From Pseudomonadota bacterium (GTDB lineage: Bacteria; Pseudomonadota; Alphaproteobacteria; Rs-D84), in the NCBI GenBank assembly GCA_023402015.1, contig JAEXCU010000005.1, forward strand, positions 1 to 23,263: a stretch of 23,263 bases of DNA, in the 5' to 3' direction. Position 1 is the stretch's first letter. Each line of letters starts with the position of its first letter. The notes beneath the pieces were generated by a model, which was not told the DNA's origin, did not search any database, and saw only the letters and a list, made by a program, of their open reading frames with translations. Shown one piece after another: positions 21,548-23,263 of this stretch. The position numbers were made by a program, and so were the translations under genes.

Positions 21548-22162
21548 ATGTTGAAATTTAAAAGTATTTTTATTGCATTATGCTGCTGCGCAGTATCTGT
21601 TGCGGCGTATGCGGCGAATTTGTCCGGGACTGCGTCTGTAAATATCACCAGTGAAACGTCCGCAACCGCAAAAAATATGGCCATGGACGAGGCCCGACGT
21701 CAAATCATATCTGATACTTTGTCGCAATATGCGAATCGCGAACAATTAAATTTCGCGTTGCAAAATGCCATTGCGTCTGATTTGACAGATTTAATTGCCT
21801 CATCCGGAATCGCCGGGGAAAAATTGTCTGATACAACGTATTCTGCAAATATCACAATGACGTTGGATGGTGCGGCGGCCAAGAAATGGATGGATGAAAA
21901 CGATATTCAAAATTGGCTGACAGATGGAAAATCTGGGGATAAATTTATCGCGGTCATTACATTAAACGACAAAATGGCAAATTGGATGGAATTGCGTCGT
22001 ATTGCGCGCAATGAAAAAATTGATATGTTCACCAAATATATCCAGGGTAATGAAATCGCGGTTGAATTACCGCGTGCCAGCCGCGCGCCGTTTACCATTG
22101 CCGCACGCGAAGCCGGTTGGCATTATTCCGATGCCGATGGTGCGCTGCGTTTGTGGAAATAA
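21548..22162 (+). CDS. Predicted periplasmic protein, LPP20/FlgT-N-like style
   Basis: A 204-aa protein with a signal peptide (MLKFKSIFIALCCCAVSVAAYA) and a mature part beginning LSGTASVNITSETSATAKNMAMDEARRQ. The pattern of a strand, then a long helix with A..A..EARRQII, then strands (TYSANITMTL) is the style of the LPP20/FlgT-N/DUF2066-like fold, where helix-plus-sheet modules sit in envelope assemblies. This is a resemblance only, not a match to a named family. The three adjacent cysteines lie within the signal peptide and should be removed. It follows the beta-barrel gene by 37 nt with no terminator, suggesting an operon; an AGG site precedes the ATG. Confidence 0.75.
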   Translation: MLKFKSIFIALCCCAVSVAAYAANLSGTASVNITSETSATAKNMAMDEARRQIISDTLSQYANREQLNFALQNAIASDLTDLIASSGIAGEKLSDTTYSANITMTLDGAAAKKWMDENDIQNWLTDGKSGDKFIAVITLNDKMANWMELRRIARNEKIDMFTKYIQGNEIAVELPRASRAPFTIAAREAGWHYSDADGALRLWK

Positions 22163-22173
22163 CCTGAATATAC

Positions 22174-22201
22174 TTGACATTTTTCACAAGTTTAATATTA
22201 T
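22174..22201 (+). promoter_or_regulatory. Promoter of the last envelope gene
   Basis: TTGACA (22174-22179), 16-nt spacer and TATTAT (22196-22201), about 28 nt before the GTG start at 22229. Confidence 0.7.
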
Positions 22202-22228
22202 TTTGCGCGAAAGAAATAAGGAATGGTT

Positions 22229-23098
22229 GTGAAAAATTTAATCACTGTTTTGGTATGTATGTTTATCCCATTTGCCGCCATGGCAAATGATATTCAGGTT
22301 GCGGAAACGCCGGTCAGTAAATTGGACCTGGCAATACGCAGAATTGGGCTGGAATTATCAAAAACCCAGGTACGCAATGCCGCAGAATATGCGGATTCAC
22401 CGGTATCTGCATTGAATGCATCTGGCCAAGATTATATCAAGGGCGTATTTGACACCGCATTGGAATACAGCCGTAATAAATTCCGTTGGGACAACAGTTT
22501 ATTTATGGAATACGGTAAAACCACATTGAAACCGTATAATGCGCCGGCCACCACCGATGAAAATGCCGACAAGATTTTATATTCCAGTGATTTAACATAT
22601 GCATGTTGGGATTTCGAGGGATTAAAATTTGGCCCCACCGTTCGTGGTGCATATGATACGCAATTTGAAGACAACCCCGATGCCCCACGCCAGAATATTC
22701 TGCGTTCCAGTGCCGGTATTTCGCTGTTTGACCATAAAATCCTGAAAAGTCTGTATTTGACCGGTGTATATGAATATGATTTTACATATGCGCACGCCCA
22801 GACCAGTAAAACCGCCGCTGAATTTGGGTGGCGTGTGGAATATAATATTCGCGAAGGCGTAAAATTATCCACAAATGGATATTATCGTGAATATTTATCT
22901 TATTCCAATTATATCCCAACGGATTTGGAACGTGATTTAAGTGCGGTAATGCGTTTGGATACAAATTTGTGGGGCAGTTTTACCATGGGCCCGTATATTC
23001 AATACCGTCTGGCCAAGGCGCGTGGTGCCGATGTTTATGGCAGTAATATGATGATTGGCGTATCATTTAATTACATCACTAAATTCCATTTGATGTAA
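22229..23098 (+). CDS. Predicted outer-membrane beta-barrel protein, 289 aa
   Basis: A signal peptide (KNLITVLVCMFIPFAAMA) precedes a mature part of about 270 residues. The first 70 or so look helical (LDLAIRRIGLELSKTQVRNA), then beta-rich stretches follow (WDNSLFMEYGKTTL, KFGPTVRGAYDTQFED, LYLTGVYEYDFTYAH, FGWRVEYNIREGVKLSTNGYY, FTMGPYIQYRLAKARG, MMIGVSFNYI), as in an outer-membrane barrel. It ends in Met rather than Phe, which is less typical. The GTG at 22229 is preferred to the ATG at 22223: TAAGGA lies at 22217-22222, 6 nt before the GTG but touching the ATG. It has its own promoter and is closed by the palindromic terminator at 23176-23212. The specific function is unknown. Confidence 0.8.
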   Translation: MKNLITVLVCMFIPFAAMANDIQVAETPVSKLDLAIRRIGLELSKTQVRNAAEYADSPVSALNASGQDYIKGVFDTALEYSRNKFRWDNSLFMEYGKTTLKPYNAPATTDENADKILYSSDLTYACWDFEGLKFGPTVRGAYDTQFEDNPDAPRQNILRSSAGISLFDHKILKSLYLTGVYEYDFTYAHAQTSKTAAEFGWRVEYNIREGVKLSTNGYYREYLSYSNYIPTDLERDLSAVMRLDTNLWGSFTMGPYIQYRLAKARGADVYGSNMMIGVSFNYITKFHLM

Positions 23099-23175
23099 GA
23101 CGAAGAATAAATTTTAACCATTGACTAATCTGTTGCAAACCCATATAATACATGGCATAAAGATATAAAAATACA

Positions 23176-23212
23176 TGCCTAATCCAAACGGCCGTTTGGA
23201 TTAGGTATTTTT
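23176..23212 (+). terminator. Palindromic terminator after the last gene
   Basis: 23178-23205 is a perfect 28-bp palindrome (stem from CCTAATCCAAACG) followed by TATTTTTTC. The arm motif ATGCCTAATCCAAAC (23175-23189) also occurs at 7845-7859, with a one-base variant at 7929-7943 in the hydrolase leader. Confidence 0.85.
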
Positions 23213-23263
23213 TCTATGGAAAAATCCCTGATTCCTGCATGTTTTATTTTTGATTTTCCGCCT

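Noticed and set aside
23215..23263. Open frame starting MEKSLIPACF at the right edge
   Set aside because: No ribosome site and only 16 codons before the window ends; a minus-strand gene ending here is equally possible.

Overview
The window looks like chromosomal DNA of an alphaproteobacterium, probably a host-associated lineage with a compact genome (moderate confidence; this rests on protein style and gene content, because no database search was possible). It carries housekeeping genes (rpmB, a shortened clpB, an MsbA-type exporter, rpsU, polA, pth) and three tRNAs, two of them for leucine. These are mixed with many exported, cysteine-rich or beta-barrel proteins typical of a Gram-negative envelope. 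I see no phage, plasmid, transposase or CRISPR signature.

Layout. Positions 1-1052 (minus): a zinc-ribbon/TM2 membrane protein, then a structured RNA, then the 5' part of a secreted cysteine-rich protein cut by the window edge. Positions 1213-4088 (plus): rpmB, tRNA-Leu(CAA), a hairpin-rich segment between two 32-bp repeats, and clpB behind a heat-shock-like promoter. Positions 4130-7820 (minus): an alpha/beta hydrolase with a long structured leader, an ABC exporter with an almost absent leader, and a basic protein. Positions 8091-10352 (plus): tRNA-Ala, rpsU, a small unknown gene, a second copy of the structured RNA, a second cysteine-rich secreted protein and a DUF805 membrane protein. Positions 10377-13750 (minus): polA and a small beta-barrel protein, divergent from pth (13799-14320). 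Positions 14326-19496 (minus): a large cysteine-rich exported protein, an unreported 52-aa gene with its own promoter and terminator, a lipoprotein, and an InlB-like/cysteine-rich exported protein. Positions 19605-23263: tRNA-Leu(AAG) on the minus strand beside a tandem-repeat array, then three plus-strand envelope genes.

The most notable signal is a pair of RNAs of about 235-245 nt, at 432-666 (minus) and 8912-9157 (plus). They align along most of their length, keep the same helices through compensatory changes, have matching promoters, and each ends in an intrinsic terminator only 20-27 nt before the start codon of a different secreted cysteine-rich protein. I read them as two members of an orphan cis-regulatory RNA family, either a riboswitch-like or an attenuator leader. 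The shared structure is seen directly; the regulatory role is inferred. Other points worth attention are the rare AAG anticodon, the repeat array that mirrors the 5' end of that tRNA, the shortened ClpB, and the hydrolase leader.
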